DNA of 32,394 nt from Moniliella sp. 'wahieum' (Eukaryota > Basidiomycota > Moniliellomycetes > Moniliellales > Moniliellaceae): positions 1-32,394 of the forward strand of contig RSEE01000223.1 of assembly GCA_003971905.1 (NCBI GenBank). Reading direction: 5' to 3'. Positions 21,401 to 31,848 of the stretch are shown here, one piece after another. The stretch's first letter is position 1; every line of letters begins with the position of its first letter. The position numbers were made by a program, and so were the translations under genes. The notes below the pieces were generated by a model. It ran no database searches. It was not told the DNA's origin and worked only from the letters and a program-made list of their open reading frames with translations.

Positions 21401-21439
21401 GACTGTCCTTGTGTGCTACCCAGGCCTTGAATTCGGCCA

Positions 21440-21676
21440 TGATGCATGATGCACGATGCAGGATGCATGACCTGTGACCGGTGACCCTTTGTCACGCGTC
21501 AAGCTTCAAGTTCAAGCTTCACATGCACTTCACATGTCATGCATGTCACAGGGCTTCAGGCCGCCCTCATGCGTCACGCGTCACGCGTCAGGCCTCAGAC
21601 TGGAAAACGTTCAACGTTCAACGTTACTTCTTCCGGCGCGGCATCAAGGCATCCGTAACGCGTAACTGGTAACTCA
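21440..21676. repeat. largest heptad cluster
   Basis: Seven units in phase start at 21440, 21447, 21454, 21461, 21468, 21475 and 21482, each with GA at positions 2-3. Then TCACGCG/TCAAGCT units follow from 21492; TCATGCG, TCACGCG x2, TCAGGCC at 21567, 21574, 21581 and 21588; TCAACGT x2 at 21611 and 21618; and TAACGCG/TAACTGG at 21656 and 21663. Cores include TGCA, CCGG, CGCG, AGCT, CATG, GGCC and ACGT. Confidence 0.9.
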
Positions 21677-21900
21677 GTGCATCAGTGACTCAGTTGAGTA
21701 CTAAGTGAGTCGATAGGTTGCGGCAGAAGCGAGGGCAAAGAGTGCGACAGCGGCGTAGCAACGGCATAAAATTTAAAAACCACACTGTCTTCACAGTGAT
21801 CTGGTCTCAGTTTCTCCGCCCCTTGTGTCTCTCGCTGCAGCTCCTCCACAGTTTCCACCAACCCCCACAGGCCCCGCCGTGCTTCGCCTGTTGGGGGGTA

Positions 21901-21955
21901 CAGAGAGCGTTTCTTTGTCCCAGCCTTAAAGCTCTGTCACATGTCACATGTCAAT
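21901..21955 (+). repeat. repeat family A, variant end
   Basis: Reads CAGAGAGCGTTTCTTTGTCCC, AGCCTTAAAGCTCTGTCACA, then TGTCACATG heptads. It differs from the main type in having GTTTCTTTG instead of GTTCCCCCTG and may be the opposite end of the element. Confidence 0.65.
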
Positions 21956-22338
21956 GGTACAGTTACAGTATATAGAGATTTTGGCTTTTGCACGTGGTTG
22001 CGTGTGAGTACGCAGCGGCACCTTCCTTCAGGATTATTTTTCCACATTGACCTTGCGGCAACACGCAACTTTTCAGAAAGCACACTCTCACTGCACCTCA
22101 TCTGATGATGCACCGAGATGGTACAGTTGAACTTCCCCAAAAGGAATCGATTTCCCATGGTATATCGATGGTAGAAAGGTTGACTAGGCGTGGGGCCCCT
22201 TCTTTTTGTGCCGAAAGGCTGTTCAGGCGCGGTGGGGTTATTTCCCCCCCCCGCTATGCAAGGAACAGATCCATGACGCTGTATCGATGACAAGTTGATC
22301 AACAAGCGTGGGGGGAAGGAATATATATTAGTTGACGA

Positions 22339-22379
22339 TGATCGATGATCAATGATCAATGATTAATGGTCGATAATAT
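22339..22379. repeat. heptad tract TGATCGA, TGATCAA x2, TGATTAA
   Basis: Units start at 22339, 22346, 22353, 22360, 22367 and 22374, exact 7-base spacing, with gradual base changes between neighbours. Confidence 0.85.
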
Positions 22380-22845
22380 ATATAGTTAGCCGATAGCGCG
22401 TCCATAGCGGCGGCGTCTGGTTACCGGTTATATCGGTTATCACTGATGAAAGTACTAAAAGAGGTACTTCTTCCTAGGGCTATTTGTTAGTTTTGCTCTA
22501 GTGGTATAGTGATGATGAACATACTGCCAGGGATGTCAGCATGTCACAGGCTCATGTGCTGAGGCGGTGCTGAGGCGGTGCTGAGGCGTGCGGAGGCACT
22601 GAGACCAGAGGCAGAGGCAGGCAATAGGGAGGCCTAGTCACAAATTTACCTATACTGTTATTACTCTTATATACTGCTTGTTTCTTGGCTGTGGGTCTCC
22701 CAGGTACGTCTCCCTCTATGAATAGGGCCAAGGGGAAAGACCATCTTGTGGAGCTAATACATGTCTGTACTTGTCCTCCATTGGTAGTATTTGTGCTTAG
22801 TCCAATACCAGTACCAAAACGTAGTTCAGCGCACGTTCAACACGT

Positions 22846-23010
22846 TCAACGTTCAACGTTCAACGTTCAACGAACGTTCATCGATCATCGATCATCAGCG
22901 GCGTTCAGTGTCTTCAAGCTTGAAGCTTGAAGCTCACACGCGTTGAGACACGTTGACGGTTGAAGTTCAACGTTCAGATCTCAGATCTCAGAGATCTCAG
23001 ATCCATCAGG
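22846..23010. repeat. heptad cluster TCAACGT, TCATCGA, TGAAGCT, TCAGATC
   Basis: TCAACGT starts at 22846, 22853 and 22860; TCATCGA at 22878 and 22885; TGAAGCT at 22921 and 22928; TCAGATC at 22974 and 22981. Looser TCAGAGATC units follow to about 23010. It lies about 600 bp upstream of the MFS transporter gene. Confidence 0.9.
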
Positions 23011-23640
23011 CGTCAGATTCAAATCTCACAGGCCCCAGGCTCATCCTGAGTATCTAGCCCACTCTCTGAGCCCACTTGCCACTGTCATCGACGTCATCGA
23101 TCATCGTCCACGGTTCATGCGTTCACTGCAACAATGGGGGGAGAGAACGGTTCGATATATCGTTGCAGGTCCGACTGGAGCCCCGCGGGGGTGTAGGAAC
23201 GGTGACGAAGTCCTGTTTCTCCTGCTAGTACTAACTATTCGACAGATGGGAGGCGAAAAGGAGGGGAATCGGAGCACTTACGCCGGTTTTTTGATGCGCA
23301 GTACAGACAGGGCCCAAAATGTGGTCTGAGATCTGAGGTCTAAGAAGATCAAAACCTCTTCACAAGCTCATGAGGCCTATTAAGGTCCAAGAAGGCGTAA
23401 GGCCTAAGCTCTTAGGTCCAACAGATCTAGAGTCTCAAACGTTTCAAGTATTATAGGGGTTGTATCTGGCCAGACCGTTCTTGTATTAAAGCAGTGCCCC
23501 TCGTCGTGTTGGAAAGCATCTCACCAACACAGATTGCGACCTCTACTACTTCTACCTTTCACTCTTATCAGCATCTTTTTCCATCTCCATCACATCTTAT
23601 TAACTCTCTCCGTTATCGCGACGGCTCTTATTTGCCTGCA

Positions 23641-25518
23641 ATGGTCCTCAAGAAGCAATCAAACACCCGCGCGGACATCTTTCCTGGTAAGGAACAATAC
23701 ACTACAGCCGACGCTGACCACGAGGCAGCTGCAACATCCGAGGCGGAGACACATACAGCATCTCCCAGTATCGATCATGGTTCTGTAACCCACCTTAACC
23801 AGGATATCCTCAAAGAGGTATCGGAGGGCAAGATCATCCTCGTCGACTGGGATGGGCCTGACGACCCCATGAACCCCATGAACTGGTCGACGAGGAAAAA
23901 ATGGACCAACACCAGTCTCCTGTGCGCCATGTGCCTCTTCATCGGTTTGGCAACCGCCGCCTATGGTTCCGGTGTCTCAAGAATGTGCAAGGAGCTGAAT
24001 GCTGGTACGTCTATGCGCCACTATTTTTTGGGGAACAATGCTAACCATGAGATGGATTACACACAGGAATTGAACTTGGACGTGTGGGTTTTACCGTGTT
24101 CAACGTAGCCTTTGCCCTGGTACGTATTTCACCACTATACCCGCTTTCGCTTTGATGTGGGGAAATCCGTTGCTGATTTTTTTCTCCTTCGTAGGTTCCT
24201 CCTATTCTGGGGCCCGTGTCCGAGTTTGTTGGGGCGCAACCCGTCTACTTGATCTGCTACGCTGGGTTTGTTATTTGGTTCGTGGCTCTCTTTGAGGCGC
24301 AAAATATTTGGACAATTGTTATTGGCCGCTTCTTTTCGGGTTGTTTTGGAGCAGCCGGTGTGACGATCATTCCGGGAACACTCGCTTCAATCTGGCGTCC
24401 CAACGAGATCGGGCTACCTGTCGCGCTCTTCACCCTTGTCGCCGTGTTGGGCACAGCTGCTTCGCCTCTATATGCTGGATACATTGATGCGCGCCACAAT
24501 CTGGGCTGGCGCGCCATCGAGTGGATTCAAATGGCCATCAATGGCACCGCACTGATTCTAGAGTGCATCTTCCTGCGTGAGCCCCGTGGCAGTGCTCTCC
24601 TTTCGCGCCGAGCCAAGAAGCTGCGCAAGGAGACAGGCGATAACCGTTATCGCTCTCGAGATGAATTGGAAACGCCAAGTTTGAAGGAACTTCTCAAGGT
24701 CTCTACGACTCGTGCGGCGGTAATGATTGTGAAGGAACCAGTTGTCCTCTTCTTCTCCCTCTGGTTGTCATACATGTGGAGTTTGATCTTTGCCCTCTTC
24801 AGTGCCATTCCAATTGCCTTCTCCACAAAGCGTGGCTGGGGTGAAGGAAACACCGGTCTAGCTTACATTGGTCCAATCATTGGCACCTTCATTGGCTGGG
24901 TGTTCCTTTTCCACGACTCTTACCTCTACCAGAAATCTGCCGACGCACACGGTGGGCATGCCATACCCGAGGTGCGCCTGTACTACGGCGCCGCAGGGGG
25001 CATTGTATCCACTATTGGCATGTTCATTTTCCTTTACGGCCCCCTACACGTGGGTGCATTGGATCGCCCCCGAAATCGGCCTCGCTGTACTTCTGATCGG
25101 AATTGTGTGGGTTTTCCAATCGGTGCAGGCATATCTGACTGATGCGTACGGGGAGTCGAGTGCCTCAGCCATTGGTGCTCAAGGCTTCATTCGTAACCTA
25201 ATGGCCGCAAGCTTCCCCTTGTTTACCACCCAGATGTTCAACAACATGGGCTTTCAGTACGCTGGTCTACTGCTCAGTCTTCTGATCGCTATTGCCATCC
25301 CCCTTCCTTTCATCTTGATCTGGAAGGGCGCGTCCATCCGTGCTCGCTCGCCATACGCTGCCGTCCAGACCGAGGCCACGTTGGAAGGCCCAGTTAGTGG
25401 CACTGGACGTGCAGAGATCGATCGCCAGGATGCAAAGGGGGCCGAATCTCCAGCTGCCACTGACATCGAAAGCCATCCCACACAGGAGAAGGTGGCCGAA
25501 TCACCCATTCAGCCTTAG
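23641..25518 (+). pseudogene. MFS drug/polyamine-type (DHA1) transporter, one frame break
   Basis: Proton-coupled exporter family of the plasma membrane, typically 12 membrane segments. The ATG at 23641 opens a hydrophilic N-terminus ending DWDGPDDPMNPMNWSTRKKW, a DHA1 hallmark before the first helix. Introns are 24005-24066 (GTACGT...CACAG) and 24120-24194 (GTACGT...GTAG), both in correct phase and giving IELGRVGFTVFNVAFAL then VPPILGPVSEFVG. Later motifs include GRFFSGCFGAAG, GWRAIEW, and after the break VHWIAPEIG and QAYLTDAYG. The frame shifts at the C5 run 25040-25044; one C fewer would restore about 579 aa, the usual length. Without that the protein stops at 25142 and lacks its last membrane segments. 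It is a very recent pseudogene, an allele with a length change, or a sequence error. Confidence 0.88.
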
Positions 25519-25855
25519 GCTTCTGTATTATCAATCACGTCACTTCATTGGAGGGGTATTAGTTCCCCAGGCAAGCTACAATGGCCCTGTTTTGTCTCGC
25601 ATCTTTCTGTCCCTCCCTTTCCTATTCCTGATCATTCATCACTTCTTGCTGCTCCTGCCCATTTGGTACTGAACGCCTATATATGTCACGTCTACATCAG
25701 AGATACTATAGCCTGGTGATTTTCATTCTATGTGCCGGTCTCCGAGTGCTCTCTTTAATACGCAGAACCAAGAGGAGAGAGTTGTCTGTTCCCATTAAAG
25801 TTTATGGTACCAGCCGGAGGGCGCACTCAAGAGCCTTTAATCGCCTTAATTATGC

Positions 25856-25945
25856 ATTCATATCATTGACAGAGCTTAAGGCGGGGACAGGGAAACTCTA
25901 CGCTCATCTTGCGTGTGTTACTTTTTGGCAGCGCCACTGCCACTG
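25856..25945 (-). repeat. repeat family A, terminal fragment (diverged)
   Basis: ATTCATATCATTGACAGAG then CTTAAGGCGGGGACAGGG matches the 6101 copy for about 85 bp, then diverges. A variant opposite-facing end (CTTTGTCCCAACCTTTGACTC) lies at 26220-26243, so the two may bound one roughly 390-bp element. Confidence 0.7.
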
Positions 25946-26278
25946 CTAGGGAAAAAAGTAAACGCGAGGTTACCGGTTACTGTTCCACCATGCCGCAGCG
26001 GGCAAAAGGAATGGGTACTGAGTTGGGAGCTCACATGTCACAGCCCACATGTATACTACTGAAATGTTTCTTACTACTAATCCACGCCAAGAGCTATGGA
26101 TCCAGAGTTTGGAAGCGAATGGCGCCGAAGAGATCACCAGGCGGTCCTTATATACCTGTCGGCGATTGGGTTACTTTTTTGGCATCAACAAGCAGCACAC
26201 GCCGAATGAGCGAAACGATTCTTTGTCCCAACCTTTGACTCTGTAAATATATGATGAAGATGAGGGTGCATTTTGTTT

Positions 26279-26327
26279 GCCTCTTCTCGCCTCTTCTCGT
26301 CTCTTCTCGTCTCTTCTCGTCCCTTCG
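26279..26327. repeat. 10-bp tandem repeat CTCTTCTCGY, about 4.5 units
   Basis: Pyrimidine-rich 10-bp units in register from 26279 to 26327. It could influence local DNA structure; no linked gene. Confidence 0.85.
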
Positions 26328-26836
26328 AATCTCTGATGACTCTTATGTCTCTCCGGCCAGTTACGAGATGAACATCAGTGTATTATTATAGAGATAGAGC
26401 AATGAATGTCCAAAATACTTGCCAAACAGGGGACAAATGAGTAATGACGATGTAGCCATCCCAAACCTACTGATGGATCTAAGCCTGAGCCAGTGAAGGT
26501 ACGGGTTGCTGTATACTTCGCATTATTTTGGTGTACCACACTGAAATAAATAAAAGCATTGCATGCGTTCGCGTTATGGCACCAACTTGTGACGGACACT
26601 AGGGTTTCGCCCTAGGGTTAGTTTCGTCGATCTGTGATTATCGACGTGGCATTTCTTCGCGGCGGCGCCACGTTGGCGTTGAACGAGACAAGCACCACCA
26701 TCGCTTCATCCGCCACCTTGCCGGCGAGCCCTTGAAGCACATCTTCTCGGTCTCCGCCTCTCTGCGACGCCACGTTCCCACCCATTCACTCTCCTTACCT
26801 CTTCTGACCCCCTTCTCGTTTCGCTCGCCGGCCGCC

Positions 26837-29623
26837 ATGGATTCGCCCGCGAGCAGCGTGCTGCGAGAGCGGCGCCGGCCCCTCAAGGACTCCGTGCCCT
26901 CCACTACCACAGACTCTTCTCCTGTTGGTGACATCTCTACATCCACTTCCAAGATGCGGACAAATCCCGCTCCCTCTTCACGACGGGCAGAGTTTGTCCT
27001 GTTTGCCTCGGTTCTGCTCGTGACCGCCGCCGTTCGCTTCTACCGACTCGGCCAACCAAGCAGCGTTGTGTATGTCTAATGTCTTCAGCCCAGCATGCTA
27101 TCTGGGTTGTGCCTCTGACGCGGATTCTCTCTCCTTAGATTTGACGAACTTCATTTTGGTGGGTTTGCTAGCAAGTACATCAACCGCGTCTTCTTCATGG
27201 ACGTACATCCGCCCTTGGCCAAGCTGTCGATCGCTGCTGCAGGTTGGCTGGCTGGGTTTGACGGCTCTTTCGACTTTTCCGAAATTGGCCGCGAATACCT
27301 CTATGGGCCGGACACGCCCGTACCATATCTCGAGATGCGCCTTCTCTGCGCCGTATTGGGCTACCTGACGCTTCCCGTGGCCTATTTCACTTTGCGTTCT
27401 TTGGGGCTGCGCGCAGCAACCAGCGCAGTGGGCACATTCATGCTTGGGCTTGACAACGCGTTGTCCACCCAGAGCCGATTGATCCTTCTTGACTCTCATC
27501 TTATATTCTTCACCGCTACGGCGGTCTTGGCCTACACCAAGTTTTCGCTTCTCAACGGTACGAGACCATTTACGAGAGCCTGGTGGCTTTGGCTCATTGC
27601 TACCGGCACCAGCCTGGGGTTAGTCGTCAGCGTCAAGTATGTGGGACTGTTCACGATCGCAACCATTGGCATTTTCACTGTGCTTCAGTTGTGGAACATC
27701 CTTGTCGATCCGAAGGTCGGACTAGTTCTGTTCGTTAAGCACTTTGTTGCTCGCGCCCTGTTCTTGATTCTGTGGCCTGCGTCCATTTACACGTTCTGGT
27801 TTGCTGTCCATCTGCGTGTCATCAACCGCTCTGGTTCGCAGGATAATTTTATGCCATCTGAGTTCCAGCACAGTTTACTCGGCCATGAGATGCTTCCTAC
27901 ATTCGCCGATGTGGCCTTTGGGTCGACCGTTACGATCCGCCATCTGAATACCCAAGGGGGGTATCTGCATTCTCACCCACACGCCTACGAGACCGGTTCC
28001 AAGCAACAACAGATCACGTTGTATCCTCACTCGGATGAGAACAACGAATGGCTTGTCATTCGTGCACCTCCGCTCGACGCCGAGGTGCCCACAGATGAAG
28101 ATGGTGTTCCTCTTACACTCGAAGGACCCCATGAGGTGGAACAACATCTCGACCAGCTGGAATGGCTTCGCAACGGCGACATTATCCGCCTAACCCATCG
28201 CACCTCGGATAAGCGCTTGCACTCGCATGACATTCGTCCGCCCATGACCGACGCTGATTACCAAAACGAGGTTTCGGCGTATGGGTTTACCAACTTTGCT
28301 GGTGACGGGAACGACAATTGGATTGTCGAGATCGACACTTCTCTTAGCCACGACAAGGAATCGCGCGAGAGGGTGCGCGCCCTTCGCACTGTATTCCGTT
28401 TGCCCCCCTTTTCGGGGTGCTACCTGTTCTCCCACCCTGTCGAGCTCCCCGAATGGGCCTTTTCTCAACAGGAGGTGACCTGCAACTCATCTCCCACCCG
28501 ACCCAATACGTTATGGTTCATTGAAACCAATGTTCATCCTATGTTGGAAGAGGAACCCACGGCGGTCAAGGTCAACTATCGCACTCCCTCCTTTTGGCAA
28601 AAGTTTATCGAGTTGCAAAAGGTAATGTTCAAGACAAATTCGGGTTTGACCGAGCGTCATGTGTACGACTCGCGCCCGTCCCAGTGGCCGCTGTTGCGCC
28701 GTGGGATAAACTTTTGGAACAAGGAAAGCCGACAAGTGTATTTGTTGGGCAATCCATTTGTCTGGTGGGCTTCTGCGGCAGCGACCTTGATATATTTGGG
28801 TACGCGCGTGTTGCTCATGCTACGAAGCAAGCGTGGCTACCCCGAATTGACCCGCCGCAAGGTTGTCTTTTACGATACCATCCTTGCGTTCCTCGTTTGC
28901 GGTTGGGCTTTGCACTACCTCCCTTTCTTCTTGATGGAGCGGCAGCTCTTTCTCCATCACTACCTCCCAGCGTTGTATTTCAGCGTTCTGATTTTTGCCA
29001 CAGTGCTGGACGCTGTGATGGGGGCACTACCCTCTCGTTATGCCCGTTGGGGCTTGGTCTCCCTCGTCGTACTTCTTACCACGGCGGCATGGTGGCGCAT
29101 CGCACCGTTGAGCTATGGATCACAATGGACCCTGGAGCAATGCGAGGCCGCGCGACTCCGTCAACCCTGGGACTTGGATTGCGTCAATTTCCCGTTTCAC
29201 CTCAGTGAGTATGCATCGCTCCCACCGGGCATCAAGACGGAGCCCAGTGCCCAGGAGATTGAAGCTGAGGGGGCGAAGCGCCGCCAGTCTAAGGCCGATG
29301 AGGCTGCCCGGCTGGTAGAGGAGCAAGACGCATTTATGTGGTACCGCAACCTCATCCACGACACGGGCATGCCCCCGGCCGATGACGATCCAGTGATTGA
29401 GACGTTGGAGGAATACCAAGCCTTCCAACAAGAGCATCCTGACTTCCATCCGTATGTGGTGTACCACATGCAGGCAAGCGGTGGTGGCCCCAGTTCGACG
29501 TCGGAAGAGGCCCATATCACTGGGCCCGACGATGAACCGTACAAAGTCAAGGTCGAGCCTGGTCGACATGCATTCGAGAATCCGCCCGCGGTGGCAGTGC
29601 AGAGTGGACCCCCACGCTACTAA
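26837..29623 (+). CDS. PMT1: dolichyl-phosphate-mannose--protein mannosyltransferase, PMT1 subfamily
   Basis: ER membrane enzyme that transfers mannose from dolichol-phosphate-mannose to Ser/Thr of secretory proteins, usually as a Pmt1-Pmt2 heterodimer. Spliced from 26837-27069 and 27139-29623 (intron 69 bp, GTATGT...TTAG) to give 905 aa; yeast Pmt1 is 817 aa. The start has a strong context (GCCGCCATGG). The catalytic Asp-Glu motif is D80-E81 in FDELHFGGFASKYI, right after the splice junction, followed by FMDVHPPLAKL. Three MIR repeats span about 330-530, with GGYLHSH, GSKQQQITLYPH and RLHSHDIRPP. The C-terminal membrane part contains VYLLGNPFVWW and RQLFLHHYLPA. These stretches fit the Pmt1 branch better than Pmt2 or Pmt4. 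The frame is intact despite a C6 run near 28402. It is tail-to-tail with SEC63, 113 bp away. Confidence 0.95.
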
Positions 29624-29736
29624 CGACTAATCCATCATTGTTCCAGCTATTCAGCAGGCCTAATGGAAACATGTGGGCAACCATTTTGAAGAATACAAGG
29701 GTGGCATCAAACGAGGGACGGGTGGGAAGAAACAAT

Positions 29737-31848
29737 CTAGTCAGAGTCAGAATCGGTGTCTGTGTCCTCGTCTTCGCTTGAGCTCCCGCCCGAGGCATCC
29801 TCGTCCTCCTCGCCTTCATCCTCCGACCCGGCATCGCCATGGACAGGGGATCGCTTCACATTTTCCCCACGCATCAATGCCAATTGGCCCGCCAGCGTAT
29901 CTTCATCCGCCTCTGAAATATCGTCGTCGAAGTCATCCTCCGCATCGAGCACAGCGGGGTCTTCCACAGTCAGTCGCAACGCCTGTTCAGCGTCCGATCC
30001 AAGGAATGAATCAGAGCGCACGACTACATTAAATGTGTAGACACCAGCCGAAGGAGGAGCCGAGAAGGAGAGGGTGAATGTGCGTGTTGTAGTCCCCACA
30101 TCAGTTACTCGCGTAGGCTGGACCATGACGCGGTCTACCTTCGAGTCGCCAACGAAGACAACCCAATGGGGTTTTCGCTCGCCGATGAGGTAAGGGGCGC
30201 GAGCCGAGCCGATGGGGACAGAGCCAGCATCCTCCGGGCCGGCATCCCCATCGTCTACCTCAGGATGGGGGACAGTCTCTTTGGTCTCAGGACCGGTTTC
30301 TTTGGTGACCAAGATGTCCTTCGTCCGTCGGGCATCACCATCAACGCCATATTTAAGTAATTTAGGGAAATCGCCAGGCGGGGAAAGGCGGAGTTGGATG
30401 ACGAGCTGTACCAATGCCCCTGCAGTAACCAGCCGTTCACCTGCGACCTTGAACTGAGCACCTAGCAGCTGGATCCGGGGCCAGGCCTTGGCCACAGACA
30501 TCAAGCTAGCATACTCCTCCTCGTTCAGCCCCTTCTTGCCGTCGGTAAGGAGTGCATGCCGCTCATTCTCGGGCATGGCAACGAGGCCTTGAACACCCCA
30601 GTCAGCCCGGGCATTGGAAGCGCGCACCAGCTTCTCAGCAACTGGCAACGTCATGTTGGGCAGCTGTAGTAGTCCTGCTACAGCACGAGGCGCTTGGATG
30701 GGCACGGCCTGCACAATGCACTGTTGCAGCGCCAGCACATTCTCCGTTTGTTGGAACCAGTTGTGCCCAAGGCTAATTGACAACATCGACTGGATCAAGG
30801 GCAGTGCAGTAGAAGCAGCACGGTACTTGGCCTTTTCAAGCTCCGGACCAGAGGGTTTAATGCGCAACAAGTAAGCGTTAAGCAAAACCAGAGCACGTCG
30901 CACACTTTCCGAACGGAATGAAGAGGGTAAGGCGGCATCGGGGCCAAAATGCTTCAGTCCCTCACGTACCTGGCGCTCGAGAGCATCCAGTGCGGCTTGG
31001 CCAGTGTACGGCTTGCCTGATTTGGCAGAACGCTCAGCAAGCAAATCCAGACCTGGTTGGGAGAATTCCTCCGAGATGGCCAAAAGAGAGAGAAGGCGCG
31101 AGGCAGGCGTGTCGTCACGCAGGTTTTGGAAATAGGCTTGGGCAGTGGCATTGTACACGCCATCCTTGGTGCGTGACCGCGACCCATACCACCACCTGCC
31201 TACAAGCATGGGCAAAAGCAGGCCAAACACCAGGCCATAGGCACCCAAGACCCAAACATTGTTGTGGCTCTCAATGACCCAGGTCGGCAAGGCGATGCCC
31301 ATACTCATTTCCTGCCTCCCGTCGGGATGGCCATAAAGCTCGAAATTCTTGCGGATGGTCTCGTCAGTCAACGCCTTGTAGGCCTTGGTGAGCTCAATAA
31401 AGTGTGCCTCCGCATCAGAAGCAGTCTCGTTTGGGCCGAGCACAAGCTTATCGGGGTGGAACTTGAGACTGAGCTTGCGGTAGTGCTTGCGGACTTGCTT
31501 CTCGGTGGCCGAGGCACCAATACCGAGGATGGAGAAAGGGTCGTAGATTTTGTTGGGCGACGAGGCAGTGGTGGTGGAGAGTTTGTGGGCGAGGAGGCCC
31601 ACAGCCGCCCATCCGAGCAGAATACAGAGGGTGCGGAGACTGATGCGCGGGCCAAGACGCGTGCTGAGTGCGGCGACGGGGGGGATCTTCTGGCCAGGGG
31701 CGTCGAACGCGCCCTGGTGGGTGGAGCGGGTGCGGCGGCGGAGCGAAAGGCCGGACCACGTAAGCGGGACGAGCACGAGACAGAGGACGCTGATGACGAA
31801 GGTGAGGAACTGCGTCCCCTCGTCGTCGTACTTGTAGGACCCAGCCAT
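29737..31848 (-). CDS. SEC63: Sec63, J-domain subunit of the ER translocon
   Basis: Recruits and activates the lumenal Hsp70 BiP/Kar2 at the Sec61 channel for post-translational import. One uninterrupted frame of 703 aa (yeast 663). Membrane segments are at about 12-32, 71-90 and 197-218. The lumenal J domain is at 103-175 with the essential HPD at 131-133 (KFHPDK). The Sec63/Brl domain follows to about 630, and the C-terminus is very acidic (DEDTDTDSDSD), the part that binds Sec62 in yeast. The start at 31848 places the first helix correctly. No frame break. It is divergent from the sirtuin and convergent with PMT1; the PMT1 and SEC63 products act in the same compartment. Confidence 0.95.
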   Translation of the reverse strand: MAGSYKYDDEGTQFLTFVISVLCLVLVPLTWSGLSLRRRTRSTHQGAFDAPGQKIPPVAALSTRLGPRISLRTLCILLGWAAVGLLAHKLSTTTASSPNKIYDPFSILGIGASATEKQVRKHYRKLSLKFHPDKLVLGPNETASDAEAHFIELTKAYKALTDETIRKNFELYGHPDGRQEMSMGIALPTWVIESHNNVWVLGAYGLVFGLLLPMLVGRWWYGSRSRTKDGVYNATAQAYFQNLRDDTPASRLLSLLAISEEFSQPGLDLLAERSAKSGKPYTGQAALDALERQVREGLKHFGPDAALPSSFRSESVRRALVLLNAYLLRIKPSGPELEKAKYRAASTALPLIQSMLSISLGHNWFQQTENVLALQQCIVQAVPIQAPRAVAGLLQLPNMTLPVAEKLVRASNARADWGVQGLVAMPENERHALLTDGKKGLNEEEYASLMSVAKAWPRIQLLGAQFKVAGERLVTAGALVQLVIQLRLSPPGDFPKLLKYGVDGDARRTKDILVTKETGPETKETVPHPEVDDGDAGPEDAGSVPIGSARAPYLIGERKPHWVVFVGDSKVDRVMVQPTRVTDVGTTTRTFTLSFSAPPSAGVYTFNVVVRSDSFLGSDAEQALRLTVEDPAVLDAEDDFDDDISEADEDTLAGQLALMRGENVKRSPVHGDAGSEDEGEEDEDASGGSSSEDEDTDTDSDSD

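Noticed and set aside
22490..22565. tRNA-like start (GCTCTAGTGGTATAGTGATGATGAA)
   Set aside because: It resembles the D-arm (A box) of a tRNA, but no matching anticodon stem, T-arm (GGTTCGANNCC) or acceptor pairing follows within 60 bases.
29756..30040. Serine-rich plus-strand frame at the SEC63 3' end
   Set aside because: It is the antisense of the acidic Asp/Glu/Ser tail of Sec63.
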